NCBI RefSeq assembly: GCF_903915725.1
Contig: NZ_CAIWTY010000061.1
Coordinates: 32,639 to 96,638, forward strand
Source: an uncultured Rhodopila sp.
GTDB taxonomy: Bacteria; Pseudomonadota; Alphaproteobacteria; Acetobacterales; Acetobacteraceae
DNA length: 64,000 nucleotides
Direction: 5' to 3'
The notes below the pieces were generated by a model, which had not been told where the DNA came from, did not search any database, and worked only from the letters and a program-made list of their open reading frames with translations. Positions 19,026 to 27,614 of the stretch are shown here, piece by piece (positions within the stretch are counted from its first letter, which is position 1; every line of letters starts with the position of its first letter). A program made the translations under genes and the position numbers.

Positions 19026-19226
19026 TCAGGCGCTGGCCAATACCTGCCGAAGGCCGGTTTGCCGCAGTTCCCCGATCGCTGCGCGGACGTTCTGCCAACG
19101 GTCCAGCCCGGCCCGGTCGCCGGCCAGCCGGGCCTCGGCGATTCGCTCCGCCACCACCGCCTGGGCCCGCAAACCGTGCACGCTCATGATATGGCGCGCG
19201 ATCAGCTTGTTTTCATATGCGAGCAT
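19026..19226 (-). CDS. Small conserved-looking protein, unknown function
   Basis: 66 residues, MLAYENKLIARHIMSVHG... The open frame extends upstream to 19310, but the ATG at 19226 has a very strong AAGGAGG ribosome site 6 bases away, which decides the start and supports a real gene. The protein is helical, charged and soluble-looking, without Cys clusters or a signal peptide. I recognise no family. It is transcribed away from the repeat-rich region and towards it ends at 19026; the ankyrin-type gene upstream (19321) is on the same strand, 94 nt away, and could be co-transcribed. Confidence 0.65.
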   Translation of the reverse strand: MLAYENKLIARHIMSVHGLRAQAVVAERIAEARLAGDRAGLDRWQNVRAAIGELRQTGLRQVLASA

Positions 19227-19320
19227 GTCAGCCCTCCTTGCTTCCGTGATGCCAGGCGACATGGGACGGGCGGGCTGCGATCTCCAGTCATTTGTCCGAA
19301 TTGTAACCATCGTCCCGCCC

Positions 19321-19974
19321 TCAATTCGTTGCGGAATGCGGATCGAAACCGAGGAACCCGGCGCTCGGCAGCGGCGTGCCTCCGTCGTTGGCGAACAGCT
19401 TCGGCGTCGCGATTGGCTTCACCGCCACGGGTGCCGGTCCGCGCGCGATGCCGGGCTTCGGCTTCGCCTCCCGCGCAAGCTTCTTCGACGGGGTGGCGTC
19501 CGGCGTTTTGTGCGCCATCGCGCGTGAGCCGCGGCCGGCATCCTCGCCGCGCATCGACAACAGCAGGAAGGAGATGTCGTTGCGCCCGAGATCGACCGAC
19601 AACTCCATCGGTGTCATCCCCAGCACATTGACGCCGTCCAGATCGGCGCCGCGAGTGAGCGCATCCCGCGCCGAGCCGATGTCGCCGCGGTTGATCGCGT
19701 CGAACAGAGCCTCCGTCGGCGGCATGTCGGCCGTCGGGCGCGAGGCCGGGGCGGCCGGTGCGCGCGCCCGGGCTCCCGGCAACACGTCCGGCGCGGCTTC
19801 CGGTGGCTTTTCAGCCGCGCCCTGGGTGGCTGTGCGCTTGCCGATGCTGCTCACGCCCGGGCCGGATGCAGGCATCTGCGCCAACGCGGCGGAAACCGAG
19901 ACCACGCCGAGCGTGATACCGAAACCCAGCGCGGCAAGGCGCTTCCCGGCGGTCTTGTTCATGGCGGAGTCCAT
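19321..19974 (-). CDS. Exported ankyrin-repeat-like protein
   Basis: 217 residues. The N-terminus has a signal peptide (hydrophobic LAALGFGITLGVVSVSAALAQ, cleavage after ALA). After a Pro/Ala-rich linker, residues ~85-140 (ALFDAINRGDIGSARDALTRGADLD and GMTPMELSVDLGRNDISFLLL, given in pieces) form about two ankyrin-type helical hairpins. The C-terminal part is Lys/Pro/Ala-rich and probably disordered. Family members are periplasmic and of unknown role. An internal ATG (codon 5, MNKTAGKR) is an alternative start and would give a more typical signal peptide. Confidence 0.75.
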   Translation of the reverse strand: MDSAMNKTAGKRLAALGFGITLGVVSVSAALAQMPASGPGVSSIGKRTATQGAAEKPPEAAPDVLPGARARAPAAPASRPTADMPPTEALFDAINRGDIGSARDALTRGADLDGVNVLGMTPMELSVDLGRNDISFLLLSMRGEDAGRGSRAMAHKTPDATPSKKLAREAKPKPGIARGPAPVAVKPIATPKLFANDGGTPLPSAGFLGFDPHSATN

Positions 19975-20094
19975 CAGTGGATCAATTGATCGGGCTTCTA
20001 GCAGTGAATGCTTCGATCCGTCGATATGATTAGACTTGTCAGGTATGATCGTTGCGCGCGCATCGCGCTGATCCCTGCCGGCGCGTGCCGCGGC

Positions 20095-22464
20095 TCACGT
20101 CTTCCCCGGCCAGCGCCAGCCCGCGACCTCCGGCATGTCGGCCCCGACGCGCACGATGTATTGCTCGTGCTCGATCAGCTTGTCGCGCATCGCCTGCTTC
20201 ACGTAGACGGCCCGCGCGGCCAGCCCCGGCACCCGGTCGATCACGTCGGCCACCAGATGGAAGCGGTCCAGCCGGTTGCGCACCACCATGTCGAACGGGG
20301 TCGTCGTGGTGCCTTCCTCCATGAAGCCGCGGACATGGAAGTTGTCGTGGTTGGTGCGCTTGTAGACCAGCCGGTGGATCAGGCTCGGGTAGCCGTGATA
20401 GGCGAAGATCACCGGCGTGCCGGGCGTGAACAGCGCATCGAAATCCTGCTCCGACAGCCCGTGCGGATGCTGCGATTTCGGCTGCAGCGTCATCAGGTCC
20501 ACCACGTTGACCACCCGCACTTTCAGGTCTGGCAGTAACTGCCGCAGCAGATCCGTTGCCGCCATGACCTCCAGAGTCGGCACATCGCCGGCGCAGCCCA
20601 TGATCACATCCGGCTCGGAGTCCTGGTCGTTGCTCGCCCACGGCCAGATGCCGATACCCTGGGTGCAGTGTTTGATCGCGGAGTCCATATCGAGCCATTG
20701 CGGCTCCGGCTGCTTGCCGGCAACGATGACGTTGATGCGGTCCCAACTGCGCAGACAGTGATCGGTTACAAACAGCAGGGTGTTCGCGTCCGGCGGCAGA
20801 TACACCCGCACGATGTCGGCCTTCTTGTTGACCACGTGGTCGATGAACCCGGGGTCCTGGTGGCTGAACCCGTTATGGTCCTGCCGCCAGACATGCGAGG
20901 TCAGCAGGTAGTTCAGCGATGAAATGGGCCGCCGCCATGGAATCGCGCGCGAACTCTTCAGCCACTTGGCGTGCTGGTTGACCATCGAATCGACGATGTG
21001 GATGAACGCCTCGTAGCAGGACAGCAGCCCATGCCGACCGGTTAGCAGGTAGCCCTCCAGCCAGCCCTGGCAGGTGTGCTCGCTGAGAATCTCCATCACC
21101 CGCCCGTCCGGGGCGAGGTGGTCGTCATCCGGCACCGTCTCGGCGTCCCACGCCCGGTTGGTCGCGTCCAGGATGTCGTTCAGCCGGTTGGAGTTGTTCT
21201 CGTCCGGCGCGAACACCCGGAAATTGCGGCTGTCGGCGTTGGCCTTCATCACATCGCGCAGGAACGCCCCCATCACCCGGGTCGATTCCCCGTCCACCGC
21301 GCCGGGCGAGGGCACCTTCACCGCATAGTCCCGGTAATCCGGCATCCGCAGCGGCTTCATCAACAGCCCGCCATTGCTGTGCGGGTTGGCGCTCATGCGC
21401 TTCTCACCCGCCGGGCTGAGGCCGGTGATCGCGTCGATCGGGCGGCCGGCGTCGTCGAACAGCTCCTCCGGCCGGTAGCTGCGCAGCCACGCGTTCAACA
21501 GGCCGAGATGCTCCGGCTTTTCCATGGTGAAGGGCACCTGGTGGGCGCGCCAGTTGCCCTCGGCCGGCTTGCCATCGACGGTTTTCGGGCCGGTCCAGCC
21601 CTTCAGGCTGCGCAAAATGATCATCGGCCAGCGCGGCCGCCCGGGCTTGCCGCCGCGCGCCGCCTGCTGGATGGCGCGAATGGAATCGAACGCACGGTCC
21701 ATCGCCGCCGCCATCGCCTGATGCATCGCGTCCGGATCGTGGCCGGCGACCTCGATCGGCTCGTAGCCGTAGCCATTCATCAGGGCGCGCAGCTCGTCAT
21801 CCGGAATCCGCGCCAGCACCGTCGGATTGGCGATCTTGTACCCGTTCAGATGCAGGATCGGCAGCACCGCGCCATCCTGCGCCGCATCGAGGAACTTGTT
21901 GCCGTGCCAGGAGGTCGCCAGCGGCCCGGTCTCCGCCTCCCCGTCGCCGATGACGCAGGCGGCGATCAGGTCCGGATTGTCCAGCACCGCGCCATACGCA
22001 TGCGACAGCGAATAGCCGAGTTCGCCACCCTCATGGATCGAGCCGGGGGTGTCCGGCGCCGCGTGGCTGGGAATGCCGCCGGGGAAGGAGAACTGGCGGA
22101 ACAGGTGGTGCATGCCTTCGGCGTCGCGCGAGACGTTCGGATAGGTCTCGCTGTAGGTGCCCTCCAGCCAGGTGCTGGCGACAACGCCGGGCGCGCCATG
22201 CCCGGGGCCGGCGATGAACAGCACGTTCAGGTCGCGTTCGGCGATGATCCGGTTGAGGTGGACATAGAGGAAGTTCAGCCCCGGCGTGGTGCCCCAGTGC
22301 CCGAGCAGGCGCGGTTTGACGTGCTCCATCGTGAGCGGCTCGCGCAGCAGCGGGTTGGCCAGCAGGTAGATCTGCCCGACGGACAGGTAATTGGCCGCGC
22401 GCCACCACAGGTTCATGCGCTCGACCTGATCGGCGCTGAGCGGCTTCGCTGTTTGCTGGTCCAT
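20095..22464 (-). CDS. xfp: Xylulose-5-phosphate/fructose-6-phosphate phosphoketolase
   Basis: 789 residues from the ATG at 22464, preceded by CAGGAG; the frame is open further upstream but that part is not protein-like. Both phosphoketolase signatures are present: [15 protein letters not shown] (about residue 148) and [19 protein letters not shown] (about residue 170), plus thiamine-diphosphate-fold features. The enzyme cleaves xylulose-5-P or fructose-6-P with phosphate to acetyl-phosphate and a shorter sugar phosphate. No acetate kinase or phosphotransacetylase gene is next to it in this window, so the partner is elsewhere. Length is the family norm. Confidence 0.96.
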   Translation of the reverse strand: MDQQTAKPLSADQVERMNLWWRAANYLSVGQIYLLANPLLREPLTMEHVKPRLLGHWGTTPGLNFLYVHLNRIIAERDLNVLFIAGPGHGAPGVVASTWLEGTYSETYPNVSRDAEGMHHLFRQFSFPGGIPSHAAPDTPGSIHEGGELGYSLSHAYGAVLDNPDLIAACVIGDGEAETGPLATSWHGNKFLDAAQDGAVLPILHLNGYKIANPTVLARIPDDELRALMNGYGYEPIEVAGHDPDAMHQAMAAAMDRAFDSIRAIQQAARGGKPGRPRWPMIILRSLKGWTGPKTVDGKPAEGNWRAHQVPFTMEKPEHLGLLNAWLRSYRPEELFDDAGRPIDAITGLSPAGEKRMSANPHSNGGLLMKPLRMPDYRDYAVKVPSPGAVDGESTRVMGAFLRDVMKANADSRNFRVFAPDENNSNRLNDILDATNRAWDAETVPDDDHLAPDGRVMEILSEHTCQGWLEGYLLTGRHGLLSCYEAFIHIVDSMVNQHAKWLKSSRAIPWRRPISSLNYLLTSHVWRQDHNGFSHQDPGFIDHVVNKKADIVRVYLPPDANTLLFVTDHCLRSWDRINVIVAGKQPEPQWLDMDSAIKHCTQGIGIWPWASNDQDSEPDVIMGCAGDVPTLEVMAATDLLRQLLPDLKVRVVNVVDLMTLQPKSQHPHGLSEQDFDALFTPGTPVIFAYHGYPSLIHRLVYKRTNHDNFHVRGFMEEGTTTTPFDMVVRNRLDRFHLVADVIDRVPGLAARAVYVKQAMRDKLIEHEQYIVRVGADMPEVAGWRWPGKT

Positions 22465-22540
22465 GTCGGGATTTCTCCTGATTGGTCGGGGCCGGGGCGG
22501 GCCGGTAACCGAGACCCGTCCGGTCTGGCGTTTCTCTCTC

Positions 22541-22615
22541 GTCGTGGCCGGCGGAGGCCGGCCAGCCACGGCACGAACCGCAAGGCGTGGATTGCCTGCC
22601 TTCGCCGGCGATCAC
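22541..22615. repeat. Dispersed intergenic palindromic element, copy C
   Basis: GTCGTGGCCGGC hairpin, CCAGCCACG, spacer, CAAGGCGTGGAT, a CCTTCG-loop hairpin, and a degenerate ATCAC end. It sits in the 5' region between xfp and the TspO gene. Same family as the copies near 1.2, 18.6 and 18.7 kb. Confidence 0.6.
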
Positions 22616-22671
22616 GATAGTGACAGGATGCTAAATGCGCCCGAAGCGTCGCCGGCCAAAGCTCCCGGGCG

Positions 22672-23142
22672 TCAAGTGTAGTTGAGTAACAGGAAACCCA
22701 CGTTCAGATAGGCCGCGTAAAGGCACCAGGCCAGATACGGAGCCATCAGCGCAGCCGCCGTCCGGTGTATCGGCCGGAAGGCCCGGATCGTCAGCCCGAT
22801 CAGGACCAGCATCACCGCCATGATCGCCACCGCCAATGCGGGGCTATGGGCGCCGAAGAAGGCGGGTGCCCACAATGCGTTGGCAGCCAGTTGCCAGCCC
22901 CACAAGCGCAGGACGCGAGAGGTCCCGCTGCGCCTCCAGACGAGCCATCCCGCGACGCCGATCATGACATAGACCGCCGTCCAGACCGGAGCGAGCAACC
23001 ATTTCGGCGGCGTTCCGGGCGGAGCGATCAGCGTCGCGTACCAACGCGGCGCCGAATGCGCGGATATCGTGCCGCCGACAGCCCCGACCAGCAGGCAAAG
23101 ACCAACAAATCCAACCAGCGCGAGCACTGGAGAAACCGGCAC
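22672..23142 (-). CDS. tspO: TspO/MBR-family membrane protein
   Basis: 156 residues with five predicted membrane helices. Family markers are visible: APPGTPPKWLLAPVWTAVY (first loop and helix 2), WQLAANALWAPAFFG (helix 3), and PYLAWCLYAAYLN near the C-terminus. TspO binds tetrapyrroles and sterol-like ligands; in alphaproteobacteria it influences tetrapyrrole efflux or photopigment regulation. Length and helix count are normal. It is probably transcribed from its own promoter; the aldolase-like gene upstream ends 124 nt away. Confidence 0.92.
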   Translation of the reverse strand: MPVSPVLALVGFVGLCLLVGAVGGTISAHSAPRWYATLIAPPGTPPKWLLAPVWTAVYVMIGVAGWLVWRRSGTSRVLRLWGWQLAANALWAPAFFGAHSPALAVAIMAVMLVLIGLTIRAFRPIHRTAAALMAPYLAWCLYAAYLNVGFLLLNYT

Positions 23143-23266
23143 GGACGACCCCGGGTACGAACCCCAGTCATTGGGACCAGTCTGCTGGAAGACACAGATC
23201 CTTTCACGAACGGATGCGGTCAGGCCCTACATGTATCACATCGGCGGGGACACGGAAGCGGCAAGT

Positions 23267-24364
23267 TTACCAGCCGTTCACCCGATGCCAGATCGCCGTC
23301 ACGTGCTGGTCTCCATCCACCACAAAATATCGGTCGTGCGCCGCCGAGGTCATGCAGGTGTGATTGGGCGCGATCCGCAGCTTGCCGCCGATGGGCAAAT
23401 GGATCGGCCGCATCGGGTCGACCTCGATGACCCCGTGCTCCTGATAAGCTTTGGCAACGATAGCATGGCCGTAGCTGCGCTGTCCCTCGATATCCATGGC
23501 CAGTCCGTAGCCGAAGTCATGCAGCGTGGATTCGGTGCTGCGATCCTTCGACAGGGCCAGCCCCCCGGCATCCACCAGGACCCGTCCGGGACGGCGGCCG
23601 ATAACGCTGGCCAGGACGGTCACCGCGATGCCGTCGGCGCCATGAGTCTCGATTTCCGCCTGGAACAGGTCGCCGAACATATACACGCCCGCCCGCATCT
23701 CGGTGATCCCGGCCAGGTTTTCCGCATGCCGGGCGGTCGGCGAACTGCCGGCGGAGACGATCCCGGCGTGGTAGCCGGCCTCGCGCAGCCGCTCCGCCGC
23801 ATGCGCCACGGCGCCGCGCTCGGCCTCCGCCACAGCCGCGATCTCGCTTGCATGGCGGCCGGAGTAGGAGTGTCCGGCATGCGTCATCACGCCGGCAAAG
23901 CAGGGACCCAGCCGGGCGGCCAGCTCGATCACCCGGTCGCTGTCGGGATGCACCCCGCCGCGCCCCTCGCCGCTGTCGATCTCGATCAGGGCGCGTATCG
24001 GCGCCGGCTGCGCCGTGATCGCGTCGGCCACGACGGGGTCGTCTGTGATCACGATTATTTGAGCGCCGCTGGCGTTCAGTCGTGCCACGCGCTCCAGCTT
24101 CTGCGGCGTGATGCCGACGGCATACAGGATGTCGGTGATGCCGTGGCCGAAGAAATACTCGGCTTCCGCCAGGGTGGAGACGGTGATGCCGCCCGGCTGG
24201 CCTTCCAGCGCCATGCGGGCCACTTCGATCGATTTGGCGGTCTTCATGTGCGGGCGGAGCGGCACATTCAGCCGTTGCAGAGCGCGCGCCATGCCACGGA
24301 TGTTGCGGGTAAGGATACTGCGGTCGAGCACAAGGCATGGGGTCGGCAAGTCGGCAAGCATCAT
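23267..24364 (-). CDS. D-threonine aldolase / D-serine dehydratase-like PLP enzyme
   Basis: 365 residues from ATG 24364 (MMLADLPTPCLVLD), which aligns with the usual start of the family; a TTG at 24442 overlapping the preceding gene is possible. The alanine racemase-type barrel has RPHMKTAKS with the PLP lysine (about residue 45), and the C-terminal domain has PNHTCMTSAAHD, where the family binds a divalent metal with His and Cys. Members cleave D-threonine to glycine and acetaldehyde or deaminate D-serine and D-hydroxyaspartate. It follows the threonine synthase gene directly (67 nt), which suggests hydroxyamino-acid metabolism. Exact substrate not determinable. Confidence 0.88.
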   Translation of the reverse strand: MMLADLPTPCLVLDRSILTRNIRGMARALQRLNVPLRPHMKTAKSIEVARMALEGQPGGITVSTLAEAEYFFGHGITDILYAVGITPQKLERVARLNASGAQIIVITDDPVVADAITAQPAPIRALIEIDSGEGRGGVHPDSDRVIELAARLGPCFAGVMTHAGHSYSGRHASEIAAVAEAERGAVAHAAERLREAGYHAGIVSAGSSPTARHAENLAGITEMRAGVYMFGDLFQAEIETHGADGIAVTVLASVIGRRPGRVLVDAGGLALSKDRSTESTLHDFGYGLAMDIEGQRSYGHAIVAKAYQEHGVIEVDPMRPIHLPIGGKLRIAPNHTCMTSAAHDRYFVVDGDQHVTAIWHRVNGW

Positions 24365-24431
24365 TGCGGCAACGTCCCAGCGGCTGCGGCGCCTGGCGGC
24401 GCCGGGTGCAGCCGTTGTTGTCCCGGACAGA

Positions 24432-25565
24432 TCAGAGTGCAATCCCCAGCAGCTCGGCGATCCGCGGCGTCGCCTTCAGCCCGGTTCCGGTCATCACCAG
24501 CACCGTGGTCTGCTCCGGCGTGATCGTCCCCGTTTCCAGCAGCTTCCCGAATGCAGCGGCGGCCTGGGCGCAGGTCGGTTCCACGTAGATCCCGGTGCGG
24601 GCGAGATCGAGCGTGGCCGTGCCGATGTCCGCCTCGGTCAGGGCGACCGCGCCGCCGCGGGTCTGCCGCAGGGCGCCGAGCACCTCGCGCAACCGGACGG
24701 GATGGGCGATGGCGGTGCCTTCCGCCATCGTCGGCGTGATGGTCGTGGGCACCGGTCCGTCCTCGCCGGCCATGAACGCGGTGGCTATCGGCGCGCAATT
24801 GGCGGGCTGGGCGGCGAAGATGCGCGGCATCGCCGGGATATGGCCGGCGCGGAACAGTTCGGAAAAGCCGATCTCGCAGCCGAGAACGACGGAGCCGGCA
24901 CCGCAGGGGGTGATGATGTTGTCGGGCACCCGGAAGCCGAGGTCTTCCCAGATCTCGTAGGCCAGCGTCTTGGTGCCGTGCAGGAAGAACGGGTGCCAGT
25001 TGTGGCTGGCATAGAAGATCGACTCCGAGCGCGCCACCGCGGCATCCGCGGTGTCCTGGCGCGTGCCGGGGATCAGTTCCACCGCCGCGCCATGCGCCCG
25101 CATCTGCACGGTCTTTGCCGGGCTGGTAGAGGCCGGCGTCAGGATCGTCGCCTTGATATCCCCCGCGGCTGCGTAGGCGGACACCGCGGCACCGCCGTTG
25201 CCGGAGCTGTCTTCCAGCACATGGCGGATGCCCTGCGCCCGCAGCAATGACAGCATGACGCTGGCGCCGCGGTCCTTGAAGCTGCAGGTCGGGTTGAACC
25301 ACTCGCACTTCAGCATCACCCTCACCCCGGCGGCGATATGCGGGATCAGCGGCGTGCAGCCTTCGCCGAGGGTGATGGGGTCGTCTGTCGGCAGTGGAAA
25401 GGCGGCGCGGTAGCGCCACAGGCTGCGCGTGGTCGTGTCGATGTCGTGGCGGCCAATGCCGGACATCGGCGTTAGCAGCAGGGGCACCTGACCGGGACCG
25501 CACCAGCGCGGCTGATCAAGCGGGAAGGTGGCGCCGGAGCGGGGGTCGATGTAGTCGATTTGCAT
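24432..25565 (-). CDS. Threonine synthase-like PLP enzyme
   Basis: 377 residues from ATG 25565 (MQIDYIDPRSG); the open frame reaches 25613. The fold type II PLP motif NPTCSFKDRGAS has the Schiff-base lysine near residue 97, EDSSGNGGAAVSAYAA follows, and a glycine-rich phosphate loop is in TPCGAGSVVLG. The product would make threonine and phosphate from O-phosphohomoserine, or act as a related beta/gamma-eliminase or threonine deaminase. The N-terminal segment differs from housekeeping ThrC, so a specialised role with the downstream D-threonine aldolase-like gene is plausible. Ribosome site weak. Confidence 0.83.
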   Translation of the reverse strand: MQIDYIDPRSGATFPLDQPRWCGPGQVPLLLTPMSGIGRHDIDTTTRSLWRYRAAFPLPTDDPITLGEGCTPLIPHIAAGVRVMLKCEWFNPTCSFKDRGASVMLSLLRAQGIRHVLEDSSGNGGAAVSAYAAAGDIKATILTPASTSPAKTVQMRAHGAAVELIPGTRQDTADAAVARSESIFYASHNWHPFFLHGTKTLAYEIWEDLGFRVPDNIITPCGAGSVVLGCEIGFSELFRAGHIPAMPRIFAAQPANCAPIATAFMAGEDGPVPTTITPTMAEGTAIAHPVRLREVLGALRQTRGGAVALTEADIGTATLDLARTGIYVEPTCAQAAAAFGKLLETGTITPEQTTVLVMTGTGLKATPRIAELLGIAL

Positions 25566-25624
25566 GAGGCGCAGATTGCGCAGATTGGCGGCGCCACTCA
25601 AGCGTAGGCGCATCGTCCTCGCAA

Positions 25625-25662
25625 ATCGTCATGGCCCGGCGTGTTGTCCGGGCCATGACGAT
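25625..25662. terminator. Perfect 15-bp hairpin, probable bidirectional terminator or repeat
   Basis: Arms 25625-25639 (ATCGTCATGGCCCGG) and 25648-25662 are perfectly complementary with an 8-base loop. It sits between the end of the small secreted peptide gene and the threonine synthase start. There is no T-run, so it may be a dispersed GTCATGGCCCGG-type palindrome rather than a true intrinsic terminator. Confidence 0.5.
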
Positions 25663-25677
25663 ACCTCAGCCGTGATC

Positions 25678-25800
25678 CTAATTCCCAGTTGTCTTCTGCT
25701 GCTGGCTGGCTGGTGGAGCTTCATGTGCGAAAGACTGCGCAAAGGCCGTGCCCACACCCAGGCTCAGGACCGCAATTGCAGCTAAAATCAAGCGTTTCAT
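25678..25800 (-). CDS. Very small exported peptide (40 residues)
   Basis: ATG at 25800 follows an excellent GGAGGTAACT ribosome site. The product starts MKRLILAAIAVLSLGVGTAFAQ, a textbook Sec signal peptide, leaving a mature peptide of only about 18 residues (SFAHEAPPASQQQKTTGN). It is polar and rich in Gln, Pro and Ala with no Cys. The stop at 25678 is followed by a perfect hairpin. The gene is divergent from the LysR gene (217-nt gap), so LysR control is possible. The function is unknown; I recognise the general type (tiny periplasmic peptides) but no named family. Confidence 0.8.
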   Translation of the reverse strand: MKRLILAAIAVLSLGVGTAFAQSFAHEAPPASQQQKTTGN

Positions 25801-26017
25801 AGTTACCTCCATTCCGGCGGCCATCCGGCAGGCCAGACGGCCATCGCCCAATACATAGGCACGCCGCCTGTCTTTCCGGCGCGGCCTGCGCGAATGGGTG
25901 ACATTCCTGGAACGGCGTTGACGTGCTGCCGGGGCGGCCGTTGACGTCGCGATGCAATGCGGATTTGCTGGAAGTCATGTCCGCGCGCGTGACTTGCAAC
26001 ACCATGCCGGAGAGACG

Positions 26018-26959
26018 ATGGACCTGATCGCCGGCTTGCAGACATTCGTCCGGGTCGCTGAGACCGGCTCGTTCTCCGCCGTGGCGCGGGAAACCAACGC
26101 CAGCCAGTCGGCGGTGACCCGCCAGGTGGCGCAGCTCGAAGAGCATTTCGGTGTGCGGCTGTTCCATCGCACCACCCGCAAGCTCAGCCTGACCGATGAG
26201 GGCCAGGGCCTGGTCAGCCGCGCCCGTCATCTGCTGGAGGAAGCCGAAGACCTGGAAGACACGTTCGGCCGCAACGGCGGCGCGCCCACCGGGTTGGTGC
26301 GTATCGGCATACCCGTCGGTGCGGCGATCCTGCTGGTGCCGGAGCTGACCGCGCTGATGCGGGAATATCCCGGGCTGTCGCTGGACCTCGTGGTCAGCGA
26401 AGAGATGAACGATTTGGTGGAGGAGCGGCTTGATCTCGCGCTGCGCTTCGGCCAGTCGCCGGATACCTCCCTGGTGTCGCGCTCCATCGCCACGCTCGGC
26501 GCGGCGCCGGTCGCGGCGCCTGCCTATCTGGAGCGCTTTGGCGCCCCGTCGCATCCGTCCGAACTGGTGAACCACGCCTGTATCATCCACGACATCGGCC
26601 GCGACAGCACGCACTGGGCGTTTACCGGCCCGGACGGCACGGTCGATGTCGAGGTCACCGGAGCGTTCCGGTCCAATAACAGCCTGGTGGCCCGGCAGGC
26701 GGCGCTGGCCGGCTACGGTATCGCGCTGCTGGGCGATCCGATCACGGTGAATGACATCCGCTCTAGCCGGCTGTACCGGCTGCTGCCGGATTATGTCGCG
26801 CGCCGCCGCCCGGCCTATGTCGTCTATCCGTCCCGCCGCCACCTGGCGCCGCGCACCCGGGTGGTGATCGATTTTCTGGTCGAGCGGTTCAAAGTGCTAG
26901 AGAACCGGCTGCGCGACGGGCGGGAGTGGGGCGAGAACGAGGCGACATGGCTGGTGTAA
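26018..26959 (+). CDS. LysR-family transcriptional regulator
   Basis: 313 residues from ATG 26018 (GGAGA ribosome site). The N-terminal winged helix is clear: MDLIAGLQTFVRVAETGSFS, ARETNASQSAVTRQVAQLE, GVRLFHRTTRKLSLTDEG. The effector domain (~90-300) is of the periplasmic-binding type. The ORF opens upstream at 25952 but that segment lacks family similarity. It belongs to the CrgA/DmlR-like branch by overall look. Divergent transcription from the small secreted peptide gene, and beyond it threonine synthase, makes those genes the likeliest targets; this is inference from position. Confidence 0.93.
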   Translation: MDLIAGLQTFVRVAETGSFSAVARETNASQSAVTRQVAQLEEHFGVRLFHRTTRKLSLTDEGQGLVSRARHLLEEAEDLEDTFGRNGGAPTGLVRIGIPVGAAILLVPELTALMREYPGLSLDLVVSEEMNDLVEERLDLALRFGQSPDTSLVSRSIATLGAAPVAAPAYLERFGAPSHPSELVNHACIIHDIGRDSTHWAFTGPDGTVDVEVTGAFRSNNSLVARQAALAGYGIALLGDPITVNDIRSSRLYRLLPDYVARRRPAYVVYPSRRHLAPRTRVVIDFLVERFKVLENRLRDGREWGENEATWLV

Positions 26960-26966
26960 GTGCTGG

Positions 26967-27434
26967 CTAGCACGGCACCGGCTCGGCAAGGGACGGCCGG
27001 GCGGCGGCGGCCGCCGGTTTCAGCGCCAGCAGCAGCATCCCTGGCGGCAGCGTGCGCGGCGGCGTCCTGCCATGCACCATGTCATCGACGATCTTCAGCG
27101 CCAGTTGCAGCGTGGCAAGGCTGTACGGCTTGTGCAGGCAGGCATGCCCGAAGCGTGCCTCCTTGAGCACCCGCTCGGCCTCGCCGGTCACATACAGGAT
27201 GCCAATGCCGTCGAGATCGTTTGACGCCGAAAGCCGGTTGGCGATCTCGGTGCCAAGCTCCCCGCGGCCGAGTTGCATATCGAGGATCGCGACCCCCGGA
27301 TGATGCGCCCGCGCCAACGCCACTGCGCCAGCCACGTCGGAGGCGACTCCGGAAACCACATGTCCGAGTTCCACCAGCGCGTCAGCCAGGAAATCGGCAA
27401 GCATAATATCGTCTTCGGCAACGATAACATTCAT
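26967..27434 (-). CDS. Stand-alone response regulator receiver
   Basis: 155 residues from ATG 27434 (AAAGGACA ribosome site). The receiver domain has MNVIVAEDDIML at the start, the phospho-acceptor in VAILDMQLG (about residue 52), and the conserved Thr and Lys in ILYVTGEAE and LHKPYS. After residue ~125 only a short Pro/Ala-rich tail follows, with no DNA-binding output domain. It is divergent from a GAF-HWE kinase gene (180 nt between starts), a usual partner arrangement. It would act by protein contact or as a phosphate sink. Confidence 0.9.
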   Translation of the reverse strand: MNVIVAEDDIMLADFLADALVELGHVVSGVASDVAGAVALARAHHPGVAILDMQLGRGELGTEIANRLSASNDLDGIGILYVTGEAERVLKEARFGHACLHKPYSLATLQLALKIVDDMVHGRTPPRTLPPGMLLLALKPAAAAARPSLAEPVPC

Positions 27435-27614
27435 CTTATGTCCTTTAACGCAGTCTTGATCCGGCTTCAGCGGTGAAAGGAACTGATGCCGTTTGACGCA
27501 GACTGGACCTACAACTTCCAGCGATGAAATGAAAAGGCTACTTTTTCGCTTGTGCAAAATAATTCCCGATCGATAGTGCGCCCGCTGCGCTCCGGCAGCC
27601 CGGAGGATCGCTGC

